The position numbers were made by a program, and so were the translations under genes. 64,000 bases of DNA. Source: Variovorax gossypii. Lineage in GTDB: Bacteria; Pseudomonadota; Gammaproteobacteria; Burkholderiales; Burkholderiaceae_C. The notes below the pieces were generated by a model, which was not told where the DNA came from, searched no databases, and saw nothing but the letters and a program-made list of their open reading frames with translations. Position 1 is the first letter of the stretch; every line of letters begins with the position of its first letter. Of this stretch, positions 7,240 to 20,589 are shown piece by piece. The stretch covers positions 1,116,001 to 1,180,000 of the forward strand of contig NZ_RXOE01000001.1 in NCBI RefSeq assembly GCF_003965815.1, written 5' to 3'.

Positions 7240-8079
7240 ATGCAGCTGACACGCCTGCCCTCCCCGCGCCTTCGACCCTTCGTCCGGCTGATGTGGGCTT
7301 CGGCGCCTGCGGAAAAGCCCGCCGAGCGACCGGGCGCGCGCGAGCATGTGCTGCCCACGGGCGGCATGCATCTCGTGTTCCGGCTCGGCGGGCCGCCGTT
7401 GCGCCTCTTCAGCGACGATGCGGACGCCGATGGCTTCACCGTGGGCCACGCCATGGTGGGCGGCGCCCGCTCCGCCTTCTTCGTGCGCGACGTGTCGATC
7501 CAGACACACTCGGTCGGCGTGATGCTGCACCCGGGTGCGGCGCGGGCGCTGCTCGGTGCCCCCGAAGACGCATTGGCCGAATGCCACACGCCGCTCGATG
7601 CGCTCTGGGGCGCGGACGCGGGCTTCGCGCTCGAACAGCTCCAGGGTGCGGCCTCCCTGGAGCGCCAGCTTGCGACCCTCGAGGCCCTGCTGAGCGCCCG
7701 CCTTGCCGCCCGCGCCATGCATGGCCTGCACCCCGCGGTGGCACAGGCGCTGGCGAGCCTGTCCAGCGCCGACGATGACGGGCAGGCAGTTGCCATCCGC
7801 GAACTGGTGAAGCAAAGCGGCTACAGCCACCGCCGCTTCATCGAGCTGTTCCGCGGCATGACGGGCATCGCGCCCAAGCAGTACGCGCGCATGCTGCGTT
7901 TCGATCGCGTGCTGGGACAGTTCGTGTTGGATCCGACCCGGCCCTGGGTCGAGCTGGCGCTGGAGGCCGGCTACAGCGACCAGGCGCACTTCAACCGCGA
8001 GTTCCTTGCGATCGCCGGCATGTCGCCCCAGGCCTATCGGCGCGCGGCGCCTGCGTCCTCACGGCACGTGCAGGTCTGA
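7240..8079 (+). CDS. AraC-family transcriptional regulator
   Basis: 279 residues. The C-terminal third carries the AraC two-helix-turn-helix DNA-binding domain: IRELVKQSGYSHRRFIELFR for the first HTH, and LALEAGYSDQAHFNREF with the family PxxY-like ending MSPQAYRR for the second. The N-terminal sensor domain (RPFVRLMWA, VLPTGGMHLVF, SVGVMLHPGAARALLG) is the kind found in AraC proteins of unknown ligand. AGGGA precedes the ATG. It follows the GFA gene closely and precedes a VOC-fold gene, which may be a target. Confidence 0.88.
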   Translation: MQLTRLPSPRLRPFVRLMWASAPAEKPAERPGAREHVLPTGGMHLVFRLGGPPLRLFSDDADADGFTVGHAMVGGARSAFFVRDVSIQTHSVGVMLHPGAARALLGAPEDALAECHTPLDALWGADAGFALEQLQGAASLERQLATLEALLSARLAARAMHGLHPAVAQALASLSSADDDGQAVAIRELVKQSGYSHRRFIELFRGMTGIAPKQYARMLRFDRVLGQFVLDPTRPWVELALEAGYSDQAHFNREFLAIAGMSPQAYRRAAPASSRHVQV

Positions 8080-8174
8080 CCGGGCTGCGCGTCGGCAAGG
8101 TCAAATTCGTTCAAGACCCGAAGCGTCGCGAATTCCAGAATCGCGCCCATCTCAACTGAAGGGACAACAAGGCC

Positions 8175-8624
8175 ATGGCCATCCACGAACTGTTTCCGTA
8201 CCTCTGCGTCCACGACGCCAAGGCAGCCATCGAGTTCTATTGCAAGGTCTTCGAGGTGAAGGAGATCTTCCGCCTGACCGAGCCGAGCGGCCGCATCGGC
8301 CACGCGGAGCTGGACTTCCACAACGGCGCGATCCTGATGATCTCGGAGGAATTCGCCGAATTCGGCATCCTCAGCGCGAAGACGCTGGGCAACACGTCCG
8401 TCTCGCTGCACCTGCACGTGGACGATGCCGATGCGGTGGTGGCACGCGCGGTCGCCGCCGGCGCCACGCTGGACATGGCGCCGCAGGACCAGTTCTATGG
8501 GGAACGCTCCGGCGTCTTCCATGACCCCTTCGGCCATCGCTGGAACGTGGGGCACAGCATCGAGAAGCTGACGCCGGAGGAAATGCAGCGGCGCTACACC
8601 GCCATGTTCACCGACGCCGGGTAG
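8175..8624 (+). CDS. VOC-superfamily protein (glyoxalase/PhnB-like)
   Basis: 149 residues with two beta-alpha-beta-beta-beta halves typical of the vicinal oxygen chelate fold: FPYLCVHDAKAAIEFYCKVF at the start, HAELDFHNGAILMISEE, then SLHLHVDDADAVVARAVAAGA and the ending VFHDPFGHRWNVG. The PhnB-like subgroup has several lineages with different or no metal use, so no reaction is assigned. GAAGGGA precedes the ATG. It follows the AraC gene and is convergent with the phosphoribosyltransferase. Confidence 0.85.
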   Translation: MAIHELFPYLCVHDAKAAIEFYCKVFEVKEIFRLTEPSGRIGHAELDFHNGAILMISEEFAEFGILSAKTLGNTSVSLHLHVDDADAVVARAVAAGATLDMAPQDQFYGERSGVFHDPFGHRWNVGHSIEKLTPEEMQRRYTAMFTDAG

Positions 8625-8645
8625 GCCGGCGCCAGTGTGGCCGGA

Positions 8646-9170
8646 TCAGACCGACCACTTCTCGAGCAGCTTCTCCGCGCCCATGGAGTCGTAGCCTTCG
8701 AAGGGCTGGTGGATCCACGGGTTGGTCGCCAGGAATTCCACCTGGTAGTCGGGCGTGAAGGTCGACAGCGCCTTGGTCCAGATCACGGCGCTGCGCAGCT
8801 CGGTGATGGGCGGGTAGTTGTTGCGCAGCATGTCCATCACCGCGTGCAGCGTGTGGCCCGAGTCGGCCAGGTCGTCCACCAGCAGCACCTTGCCGGCGAT
8901 CTCGCCCTTGGGCGTGGTGATGTAGCGGGCGATGTCGAGATGGCCCTGCACCGTGCCTGCATCGGCGCGGTACGAGCTGGTCGACATGATCGCCAGCGGC
9001 TTGTCGAAGATGCGCGAGAGAACGTCGCCGGGCCGCATGCCGCCGCGCGCCAGGCACAGGATGGTGTCGAACTGCCAGCCCGACTGGTGCACCTTGATCG
9101 CGAGCTTCTCGATCAGGTTGTGGTACTCGTCGTAGCTGACGTAGAGATGCTTGCCGTCTTCGGTCAACAT
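8646..9170 (-). CDS. hpt: purine phosphoribosyltransferase (hypoxanthine type)
   Basis: 174 residues starting MLTEDGKHLYVSYDEYH. The PRPP-binding signature VLLVDDLADSGHT and a substrate-site ending WIHQPFEGYD are clear. Type I phosphoribosyltransferases of this group salvage hypoxanthine or guanine to nucleotides. The longer upstream reading frame is only antisense/out-of-frame extension into purA. It lies 26 bp behind purA, so salvage and de novo AMP synthesis are probably co-transcribed. Exact base preference cannot be decided from sequence. Confidence 0.85.
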   Translation of the reverse strand: MLTEDGKHLYVSYDEYHNLIEKLAIKVHQSGWQFDTILCLARGGMRPGDVLSRIFDKPLAIMSTSSYRADAGTVQGHLDIARYITTPKGEIAGKVLLVDDLADSGHTLHAVMDMLRNNYPPITELRSAVIWTKALSTFTPDYQVEFLATNPWIHQPFEGYDSMGAEKLLEKWSV

Positions 9171-9196
9171 GGGGTTTTCTTTTCCTCTCTCTTTGT

Positions 9197-11711
<2,515 letters not shown>

Positions 11712-11792
11712 GGGGATCGGGGGCGTGGTTAAAACGGGATTCTACCGGCACCGGGCACCCGGTCCCGCGCGGGGGTCGATCGACGGGCCGGA

Positions 11793-11981
11793 CTAGGCCA
11801 GGATCCAGAGCAGAACCAGCCCCAGCAGGATGCTGCAGAGCCCGAAGAAACGAAGCTGGCCGTCGCGCAGCTGCATCAGCTGGCCGAAGCCGCGCCGCCA
11901 CCCTCCCGGCGACACGAAGGGCAGGATGCCTTCGATCACCAGGACGAGCGCCAACGCGCTCCAGAAAGTGTCGGCGCTCAC
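11793..11981 (-). CDS. DUF2065 small inner-membrane protein (YjeT-like)
   Basis: 62 residues with two hydrophobic helices (about 6-25 and 44-61) separated by a basic loop (GGWRRGFGQLMQLRDGQLR). The family, called YjeT in E. coli, sits immediately after hflC there as here. Its function is not known; the constant linkage to HflK/HflC suggests a role near that membrane complex. Confidence 0.88.
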   Translation of the reverse strand: MSADTFWSALALVLVIEGILPFVSPGGWRRGFGQLMQLRDGQLRFFGLCSILLGLVLLWILA

Positions 11982-12012
11982 GGCTCCTGAAGACGGCTGC
12001 GGCCGGAAGTAA

Positions 12013-12912
12013 TCAACGGCGAGGTGCGTTGGTGGTCGAGCCCGAGCCGTGCATGGCGCGGAAGAAGTCCGACGACGGGTCGAGCACCATCACGTCGCTC
12101 TTCTTGTTGAAGCTCTGCTTGTAGGCCTCGAGGCTGCGATAGAACTGCGCGAACTGCGGGTCGCGGCCGAAGGCCTCGCTGTAGGCGGCGGCGGCCTGGG
12201 CGTCGCCCTCGCCCTTGATCTTCTGGGCGTCGCGGTAGGCGTTCGCCACGATCACCTCGCGCTGGCGGTCGGCATCGGCGCGGATCTTTTCACCCTCGGC
12301 CGTACCGGTGGAACGCAGCTCGTTGGCCACGCGCTTGCGCTCGGCCTCCATGCGACGGTAGACCGATTCGGTGATGGCTTCCACGTAGTCGACACGGGTG
12401 ATGCGCACGTCGACCACATCGACGCCCCAGGGCTTGGCCCCCTTCACCACCGACAGCACTTCGCGCTGCACGTCGGCCATCAGGGCCTCGCGGCGCACCG
12501 AGATCAGGTCGCGCACCGTGCGCTTGTTGATGTTTTCCTGGAACGCATTGCGGACCACGCGGTTGAGCTGCATGGCACCGGCGTTCTCGTCGAGGCCGAC
12601 GTTGCGGATGTAGGCCTGCGGGTCGCTGATGCGCCAACGCACGTACCAGTCGATCACCACGCGCTGCTTCTCGGCGGTGAGCATCGGCTCGGTATCCACG
12701 CTCGACAGCGTCAGGAGGCGCTTGTCGATGTACGACACGTTCTGGAACGGCGGTGGCAGCTTGAAGTTGAGGCCGGGCTCGGTGATGACCTGCTTGATCT
12801 GGCCGAGTGCGTAGACCACGCCGAACTGCCGCTGGTCGACCACGAAGAGGGTCGAGCTTGCCAGCACGAGCAGCACGAGGATCGAGGTGGCGATGAATCC
12901 GATTCTGTTCAT
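12013..12912 (-). CDS. hflC: HflC, modulator of FtsH protease
   Basis: 299 residues from MNRIGFIATSILV. GAAAGG precedes that ATG; the ORF extends seven residues further but would overlap the hflK stop. One N-terminal membrane helix (about 5-24) is followed by the SPFH/band-7 domain (VDQRQFGVVYALGQI, YVRWRISDPQAYI) and a long helical tail with RADADRQREVIVANAYRDAQ. HflC and HflK form a large periplasmic-facing cage that encloses and restrains FtsH. Confidence 0.95.
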   Translation of the reverse strand: MNRIGFIATSILVLLVLASSTLFVVDQRQFGVVYALGQIKQVITEPGLNFKLPPPFQNVSYIDKRLLTLSSVDTEPMLTAEKQRVVIDWYVRWRISDPQAYIRNVGLDENAGAMQLNRVVRNAFQENINKRTVRDLISVRREALMADVQREVLSVVKGAKPWGVDVVDVRITRVDYVEAITESVYRRMEAERKRVANELRSTGTAEGEKIRADADRQREVIVANAYRDAQKIKGEGDAQAAAAYSEAFGRDPQFAQFYRSLEAYKQSFNKKSDVMVLDPSSDFFRAMHGSGSTTNAPRR

Positions 12913-12929
12913 GTTCTTGCGGGCCTTTC

Positions 12930-14323
12930 TCAACGCACGTCGCGGTCACGCGAGCGGCCATCGCGGCCGCGCACGTCGGTCGTGGCAGGGGCCACCGGGA
13001 TCACCGAGGATTGCGCCGGCGCGGTGCCGGCGACACTGGGGCTGGCCGCATCGACCGGCGTGGCGGCATTGCCGCTGCCGCTGAGCTGCATGAGCTTGTC
13101 GAGCGGCAGGTACAGCAGGTTCGAACCCTGCTTGCTGTCCACCAGCACCTTGGTCGTGCTGGCGTAGATCTGCTGCATCGCGTCGGTGTACATGCGGTCG
13201 CGCGTCACCTGCGGAGCCTTCTGGTACTCGGACAGCACCGCGCTGAATCGGCCTGCATCGCCCTGTGCCTGCGCCACGATCCGCGCCTTGTAGGCCTCGG
13301 ACTCTTCCTTCAGGCGCGAGGCCGTACCGGTGGCCAGGGGCACCACGTTGTTGGCGTAGGCCTGCGCATCGTTCTTGGTGCGCTCGCGTTCCTGACCGGC
13401 CTTGAGCACGTCGTCGAAAGCGGCCTGCACCTGCTCGGGCGGGCGCACGCCGCCCTGCTGCAGGTTGATGCCCACGACTTCGACGCCGATCTTGTAGCGG
13501 TCGAGGATGGTCTGCATCAGCGCACGAACGCGCGGGGCGATCTGGTCGCGCTCTTCGGCGAGCGCGGCGTCCATCTTCATCTTGCCGACCACCTCACGCA
13601 CGGAGGTCTCGGCCACCTGCACGACGGTGTCGGCGGGCGACTTGCTCTCGTAGAGCCACGCGCGCGGATCGCTCAGGCGGTACTGCACGGCGAACTTGAT
13701 CTCGACGATGTTCTCGTCCTCGGTCAGCATCGCCGACTCGCGCAGGCCGGTGGAGCGCACGATGGCGTCGCGGCCCACGTCGGCGGAGCGGATCTGCGTG
13801 GTCACCACGACTTCGTGGCGCTGGATGGGATAAGGCAGGCGCCAGTTGAAGCCCGCGCCCACGGTGCTCTTGTACTTGCCGAACTGGGTGATGACGGCCT
13901 GCTGGCCTTCGTTCACGATGAAGAAGCCGGTGCCGAGCCAGATCAGGACGGCCACCGCGGCCACGAGGCCGATGCCGAAGCCCGCGTTCTTCATGTCGGG
14001 CTTGTAGCCATTGCCGCCACCGCCGCTGCCGCCGTTCGGGCGATTGCCGCCGCCCTTGCCGCCGAAGAAGCCGCCGAGCTTGCGGTTGAGGTCGCGCCAG
14101 AGCTCGTCGAGGTCGGGCGGGCCCTGGTTGGGGCCCTGTCCGCGGGGACGGTTGTCGTTGTTGTTGCCCGAGGGCGGAGGCGTCGGAGCGCCGGGGGGAT
14201 TGGCATCAGGGGGCCGGTTGCCGGCCGGGCGGTCGCCGTTGGAGGACGGCTCGTCGCCACGCCCCCATCGGCCGTCGTTCAGGTTGAACATGCCCAGAAA
14301 CCCTCTCCGCGCTGGCTTTGAAT

Positions 14324-14327
<4 letters not shown>
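12930..14327 (-). CDS. hflK: HflK, modulator of FtsH protease
   Basis: 465 residues. The N-terminal 110 residues are a Gly/Pro/Asn-rich disordered region, then a membrane helix (GFGIGLVAAVAVLIWLG, about 117-137) and the SPFH domain (VNEGQQAVITQFGKY onward). It partners HflC. The ATG at 14327 overlaps the hflX stop as ATGA, which implies translational coupling. An internal ATG at 14291 (MFNLNDGRWG) has a stronger ribosome site, GGAGAGGG, and may be the true or a second start. Confidence 0.93.
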
Positions 14328-15637
<1,310 letters not shown>

Positions 15638-15876
15638 GGCCTGGCACGATGGTGGAAATGGCGTGCTTGTAGACCATCTGCGTCACCGTATTGCGAAGCA
15701 ACACGACGTACTGGTCGAAAGACTCGATCTGGCCTTGCAGCTTGATACCGTTCACCAGGTAAATGGAAACCGGCACATGCTCGCGACGCAAGGTGTTCAG
15801 GAACGGGTCTTGCAGAAGTTGCCCTTTATTGCTCACGATATTCTCCGTGTTCAAGAGTAGTTGTTGGAGGAGAAGA

Positions 15877-15906
15877 CCTTAACACAGGGTTTCCGCGCCG
15901 CAGCAA
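15877..15906 (-). promoter_or_regulatory. possible hfq promoter
   Basis: In the 165-bp gap between der and hfq the minus strand reads TTGCTG, 18 bp, then TTAAGG. That would place a start about 35 nt before the hfq GTG. hfq is commonly transcribed from its own promoters as well as by readthrough. The match is moderate. Confidence 0.3.
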
Positions 15907-16001
15907 TCGCACCCAAAAGCCTTTGAAAAATAACGTCTCTCAAAAGCCGGAACTTCAACCCCAGTCGGAACTCAACGGCGGCCATCCGCCGCCAATAGGG
16001 T

Positions 16002-17345
16002 TCAGTCGTCCTTGTCGACGAAGGGATTGTGGGAGCTCTTGAACTCGATGCGCAAGGGGGTACCCACAAGGTCGAACTCCTTGCGGAAGCGCCCCTCGAG
16101 GAAGCGCTTGTAAGCATCGGTCACATGTTCGAGCGAATTCCCGTGGATCACGATCACCGGCGGATTCATGCCTCCCTGGTGCGCATAGCGCAGCTTGGGA
16201 CGGAACATGCCGCCGCGCTTGGGCGCCTGGAACTGCACCGCTTCCAGCAGCAGCCGGGTCAGCACCGGCGTCGACATCTTGCGCGTGGCCGACTTGTGGG
16301 CCTGCGCGATTGCCTGCCACACCGGGCCCAGGCCCTGCCGCTTGATGGCCGAGATGAAATGCAGCGCCGCGAACTTCAGGAACGGCAGCCGGGTCTCGAT
16401 CTGCCGCTGGATCTGCTCTCGCTGGTAGCTGTCGACCGCGTCCCACTTGTTGATGGCGATAACCACCGCACGGCCGCTTTCGAGGATGTAACCGGCGATG
16501 TGCGCGTCCTGGTCAGTCACGCCCTGGGTGGCATCGAGCAGCAGCAGCACGACGTTGGCCGACTCGATGGCCTGCAGCGTCTTGACCACCGAGAACTTCT
16601 CGATCGCCTCGAACACCCTGCCCTTGCGACGCAGGCCGGCCGTGTCGATCAGCTCGAAGCGTTGCCCATTGCGCTCGAAGGGCACCGAAATGGCATCGCG
16701 CGTGGTGCCAGGCATGTCGAAGGCCACCAGGCGCTCTTCACCAAGCCAGGTGTTGATCAGCGTGGACTTGCCCACGTTGGGCCGACCGGCCACAGCCAGC
16801 TTGATCGGCTTGTTGACGTCGTCTTCCTCGGCGTCTTCATCTTCCTCGGGCAGGTTCAGCGGCGCCAGCGCCAACTCGACCAGTCCGCGCATGCCCTGCC
16901 CGTGCGCCGCGGACACGCCGTGTACTTCGCCGAAGCCCAATTCGTAGAAGTCCACCAGCTTGGTGCCGTCGTGCATGCCTTCGGCCTTGTTGGCTACCAG
17001 CACGCAGGGCTTGCCGATGCGGCGCAGCTCGTTGGCGATGTCATGGTCCTGCGCCGAGAGCCCCTCGCGCGCATCGACCACGAAGATCACGACGTCGGCC
17101 TCGGCCACGGCCTGCCGCGTCTGCTTGGCCATCTCCTTGTAGATGCCGCTGCCCGCGTCGGGCTCGAAGCCGCCGGTGTCGATGACGATGAATTCGCGCT
17201 TGCCCAGGCGGCCGTTGCCGTAGTGGCGGTCGCGCGTGAGCCCCGCGAAGTCGGCGACGATGGCGTCGCGCGTCTGCGTCAGGCGATTGAAGAGGGTCGA
17301 CTTGCCGACATTCGGCCGCCCGACCAGGGCCACGACCGGCTTCAT
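16002..17345 (-). CDS. der: ribosome-assembly GTPase Der (EngA)
   Basis: 447 residues with the diagnostic pair of tandem GTPase domains. Domain 1 has [11 protein letters not shown] (about 8-18) and DTGGFEPD; domain 2 has [12 protein letters not shown] (about 186-197), DTAGLRRK and NKWD. A C-terminal KH-like domain ends in [11 protein letters not shown]. Der is essential for 50S subunit maturation. GAAAGG lies upstream of the start. It is in the run bamB-der-hfq. Confidence 0.97.
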   Translation of the reverse strand: MKPVVALVGRPNVGKSTLFNRLTQTRDAIVADFAGLTRDRHYGNGRLGKREFIVIDTGGFEPDAGSGIYKEMAKQTRQAVAEADVVIFVVDAREGLSAQDHDIANELRRIGKPCVLVANKAEGMHDGTKLVDFYELGFGEVHGVSAAHGQGMRGLVELALAPLNLPEEDEDAEEDDVNKPIKLAVAGRPNVGKSTLINTWLGEERLVAFDMPGTTRDAISVPFERNGQRFELIDTAGLRRKGRVFEAIEKFSVVKTLQAIESANVVLLLLDATQGVTDQDAHIAGYILESGRAVVIAINKWDAVDSYQREQIQRQIETRLPFLKFAALHFISAIKRQGLGPVWQAIAQAHKSATRKMSTPVLTRLLLEAVQFQAPKRGGMFRPKLRYAHQGGMNPPVIVIHGNSLEHVTDAYKRFLEGRFRKEFDLVGTPLRIEFKSSHNPFVDKDD

Positions 17346-17414
17346 GGCCGGCCTTTCGAGGGCGCGGTTTTCATGGTCGGGCCTTGGAAAGAGAAGAAAG
17401 GAAAAAGAACGGGA

Positions 17415-18557
17415 TTATTCGGGGCGATAGCCAAACACACCACCCTTGGCGGTCACCACCACGACCGTATTGCCGGCCAGCACCGGAGCAACGGTGATGG
17501 CCGAGCCATCGGGGGTGACGCGATTGAGCAGCGCGCCGTCTTCACGCGACACGAAATGCAGCGTACCGGTGTTCTCACCGATGATGAGCGAGCGCCCCAC
17601 GGCCAGTGGCGCGGTCAGCACCCGGTTCTTGAAGCGGGACATCTGCCAGGCGCGCTCGCCGTCGGCACGGCGCCAGGCCACGACGCTGCCGTCGGACTCG
17701 GTGCCGTAGATGAAGCTCTCGTTGCCGCTGACGCCGTCCGCGCCCGAGGCAGGCTTGCTCCAGACCAGCGAACCGCGCACGGTCTCGACGCAGCCGACGC
17801 TGGCGTAGTAGGCACGTGCGCAGACCGTGTCGCCGTAGCGGCTCACGCTGCCGGTCAAGTCGACCAGGCGCTCTACGTCGTTGGTGCCGCGCGGCGCGGC
17901 GATGGGCGCTTCCCAGCGCGAAGTGCCGTTGGCGGGGTTGATGCCTGCCAGCCGGCCACCGATGCCAGCCACCAGCGTGTCGCCGACGGCCAGGAGCACG
18001 CCCGACTTGCGCAGCACGAGGTTTTCACCGGCGCGCTGCTGGATCCAGAGGCGGCGGCCGCTCTGGCCGTCCCAGGCGCTGATGCTGCGGTCGGCGGTCT
18101 GCACGAACACGCGGCGGCCTGCCACCAGCGGTGCGGTGAAGGCCTGGGCCGAGAGCTTCTGCTTCCACAGGACCTTGCCGTTCTCGATACCGACCAGCTC
18201 GTTGCCGGTGGTGACGACCGCGGCCAGTTGGCCGTCGCTGCCGACACCTGCCGCCAGGGGAGCGCCGGCGCTGGCGCGCCAGATTTCACGACCCGCGCGC
18301 GCATCGATGGCGACCACCGTGCCGTCGCTGCCGGCCACGGTGATCGTGTCGCCGCTGACGTCGGTGGTCAGCGGGAACTGCACGTCGGGGATGCGCACCG
18401 TCCATGCCTGGCGCACGCCCATCAGGGCCGGATTGGCGGGAAGTTCGTCCGGCTTCGGCTTGGCCGAGCCAGAGCAGGCGGCGAGGAACGCTACCAAAAC
18501 AAGAGCTGATCCCGCACGCAGGGCGGTCGATTCAGGCATGAAACGCTTGAAATTCAT
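17415..18557 (-). CDS. bamB: outer-membrane assembly lipoprotein BamB
   Basis: 380 residues. The signal peptide ends in a lipobox, FLAAC, with Cys28 as the lipidation site, and the tail consists of repeated PQQ-like beta-propeller blades (for example GTVVAIDARAGREIW, GRRVFVQTADRSISAWDGQSG, GRSLIIGENTGTLHFVSRED). BamB binds BamA POTRA domains and helps insert outer-membrane beta-barrels. Its partner BamD is at 29.4 kb. It is 7 bp behind the YfgM-like gene. Confidence 0.95.
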   Translation of the reverse strand: MNFKRFMPESTALRAGSALVLVAFLAACSGSAKPKPDELPANPALMGVRQAWTVRIPDVQFPLTTDVSGDTITVAGSDGTVVAIDARAGREIWRASAGAPLAAGVGSDGQLAAVVTTGNELVGIENGKVLWKQKLSAQAFTAPLVAGRRVFVQTADRSISAWDGQSGRRLWIQQRAGENLVLRKSGVLLAVGDTLVAGIGGRLAGINPANGTSRWEAPIAAPRGTNDVERLVDLTGSVSRYGDTVCARAYYASVGCVETVRGSLVWSKPASGADGVSGNESFIYGTESDGSVVAWRRADGERAWQMSRFKNRVLTAPLAVGRSLIIGENTGTLHFVSREDGALLNRVTPDGSAITVAPVLAGNTVVVVTAKGGVFGYRPE

Positions 18558-18564
18558 GATGCGG

Positions 18565-19257
18565 TCAGGGAGTTTTGGGTGCTGCGGGAGTGACGGTGAC
18601 GACCGGCGCCAGGCTCTTTGGATCGACGCCGACCGCGTTGAGCTTGATCTCGATCAGGCGGCGGTAGTCCGAAGTCGGGCCGAGGCCGGTCCAAGCCTTG
18701 CGGTATTCGGCCTGCGCCTCGGTGCGCTTGCCCTGGGCCAGGTAGATGTCGCCCTTGCGATCGGCCACCAGCGGTTCGAATTCCTTGGGCACGCTGCCGT
18801 CGAGCTGCTTCAGGGCATCGTCATACGACTTTCCGTCGAGCAGCTCGGCCGCCAAGCGCAGCCTCGCGACAGCCTTATAGCCGGGGTCGATGGCGTTCTG
18901 CGCGACCCATTCGAGTTCAGTGCGCGAACCCGCGGCATTGCCCTTCTCGTACAGCGTCCTGGCGACCAGCAGGCCGGCCTGCTGCGCATAGGTAGTGCCC
19001 GCGAAGCGCTTCTTCATGTCGTCGAGCACGAGCGCGATGCGCGCCGGGTCGCCCGCCTGCGCCGTCCTCTCGATTTCGTCGTAGAGCGACGAGGCCTGTG
19101 CCGCCTTGTTGCGGCCATACCATTGCCAGCCGTTCCAGGCCACGAAGGCGCCGGCGACGAGCAGCACGATCGAGGTGATCAGGGTGCCGTAGGTATTCCA
19201 GAAATGCTTGAGCTGGTCGAGCTGTTCCTGTTCTTCGAGGTCGAGATGGGTTGCCAT
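18565..19257 (-). CDS. YfgM-like TPR inner-membrane protein
   Basis: 230 residues. It begins MATHLDLEEQEQLDQLKHFW, the family hallmark, followed by one membrane helix (about 24-44) and a periplasmic part of TPR-like helical repeats (ARIALVLDDMKKRFAGTTYAQQA, KAVARLRLAAELLDGKSYDDAL). E. coli YfgM contacts the SecYEG/PpiD translocon and periplasmic chaperones. The order hisS-yfgM-bamB-der is conserved with E. coli. Confidence 0.9.
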   Translation of the reverse strand: MATHLDLEEQEQLDQLKHFWNTYGTLITSIVLLVAGAFVAWNGWQWYGRNKAAQASSLYDEIERTAQAGDPARIALVLDDMKKRFAGTTYAQQAGLLVARTLYEKGNAAGSRTELEWVAQNAIDPGYKAVARLRLAAELLDGKSYDDALKQLDGSVPKEFEPLVADRKGDIYLAQGKRTEAQAEYRKAWTGLGPTSDYRRLIEIKLNAVGVDPKSLAPVVTVTPAAPKTP

Positions 19258-19263
19258 GCGCTG

Positions 19264-20574
19264 TCAGGTATTGGGAGCCGGCGATTGTAGGGTGGCGGCC
19301 CAGGTGGCCACCTCGGCAAGAGACCGGGCGGTCTGCGCGCCGCTTCCGTCGCGCAGCGCCTTGAGAGTCACTTCGCCGCGTGCGAGTTCATCTGCGCCGA
19401 AGATCAGGGCGTAGGTGGCGCCGCTGTTGTCGGCTCGCTTGAACTGCGACTTGAAGCTGCCGAGACCGTCGACCGTGGCGGCGTGCATCTGCACGCGCAC
19501 GCCGGCATCGCGCAACTGCTGCAGTGTGCGCAGCGCCACCGGCATGGCGGCGGCACCGGGCACGACGGCGTAGACGTCCGGGGTCGGCAGCGGGATGTCG
19601 GTGCCCTGCTCTTTCATCAGGTCCAGCACGCGCTCGACGCCCATCGCCCAGCCCACGGCCGGAGCGGGCTTGCCGCCGATCTGCGCGATCAGGTCGTCGT
19701 AGCGGCCACCCGCGCACACGGTGCCCTGCGAGCCGAGACGATCGGTGACGAACTCGAAGACCGTGAGGTTGTAGTAATCCAGCCCGCGCACGAGACGCGG
19801 ATTGATGGTGAACGCGATGTCGTTGGCCTTGAGGATGGCCTGCAACCCCTCGAAGTGAGCGAGCGACTCCGCGCCGAGAAAGTCGATCAGCTTAGGCGCC
19901 GACTCGACCACTTCCTTCATTGCCGGGTTCTTCGTGTCGAGGATGCGCAGCGGATTGCTGTGCAGGCGGCGCTTGCCGTCTTCGTCGAGCTTGTCGGCGT
20001 TCTTCTCGAAGTGCGCGATGAGCTGGGCGCGATGCAGGGCGCGCTCGGCCGGCTGCCCCAGGCTGTTGAGTTCGAGGCGGACATCGGTCAGGCCGATGGT
20101 CTTCCAGAGCGCGCTTGCCAGCAGGATCAGCTCGGCATCGACGTCGGGGCCGGCAAAGCCCAGTGCCTCGGCGCCGATCTGGTGGAACTGGCGGAAGCGC
20201 CCGCGCTGCGGCTTCTCGCGGCGGAACATCGGCCCCGTGTACCAGAGGCGCTTGCCGCCGTCGTAGAGCATGTTGTGCTCGATCACGGCACGCACGAGGC
20301 CCGCCGTGTTCTCGGGGCGCAGGGTCAGGTGGTCGTTGTCGCCATACTTGTCGGAGCGGTCCTGGAAGGAGTACATCTCCTTCTCGACGATGTCCGTCAC
20401 CTCGCCGATGCCGCGCACGAACAGTGCCGTGTGCTCCAGGATCGGCGTGCGGACATTGCGGTACGCATAGCGCCCCATCAGGTCGCGCACGGTGGCCTCG
20501 AGCCACTCCCAGCGCGCCGATTCGGGCGGCAATATGTCGTTCATGCCTTTGACGGCATTCAGTTTTTCAGCCAT
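19264..20574 (-). CDS. hisS: histidyl-tRNA synthetase
   Basis: 436 residues, class II aminoacyl-tRNA synthetase. Motif 1 region [18 protein letters not shown], motif 2 [21 protein letters not shown], histidine motifs [14 protein letters not shown] and AGGRYDDLI and motif 3 [12 protein letters not shown] are all visible. A C-terminal anticodon-binding domain (PDVYAVVPG to the end) completes it. It charges tRNA-His. The paralog HisZ lies 7.5 kb away in the same run. Confidence 0.97.
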   Translation of the reverse strand: MAEKLNAVKGMNDILPPESARWEWLEATVRDLMGRYAYRNVRTPILEHTALFVRGIGEVTDIVEKEMYSFQDRSDKYGDNDHLTLRPENTAGLVRAVIEHNMLYDGGKRLWYTGPMFRREKPQRGRFRQFHQIGAEALGFAGPDVDAELILLASALWKTIGLTDVRLELNSLGQPAERALHRAQLIAHFEKNADKLDEDGKRRLHSNPLRILDTKNPAMKEVVESAPKLIDFLGAESLAHFEGLQAILKANDIAFTINPRLVRGLDYYNLTVFEFVTDRLGSQGTVCAGGRYDDLIAQIGGKPAPAVGWAMGVERVLDLMKEQGTDIPLPTPDVYAVVPGAAAMPVALRTLQQLRDAGVRVQMHAATVDGLGSFKSQFKRADNSGATYALIFGADELARGEVTLKALRDGSGAQTARSLAEVATWAATLQSPAPNT

Positions 20575-20589
20575 GAGTCTGCGGAGATG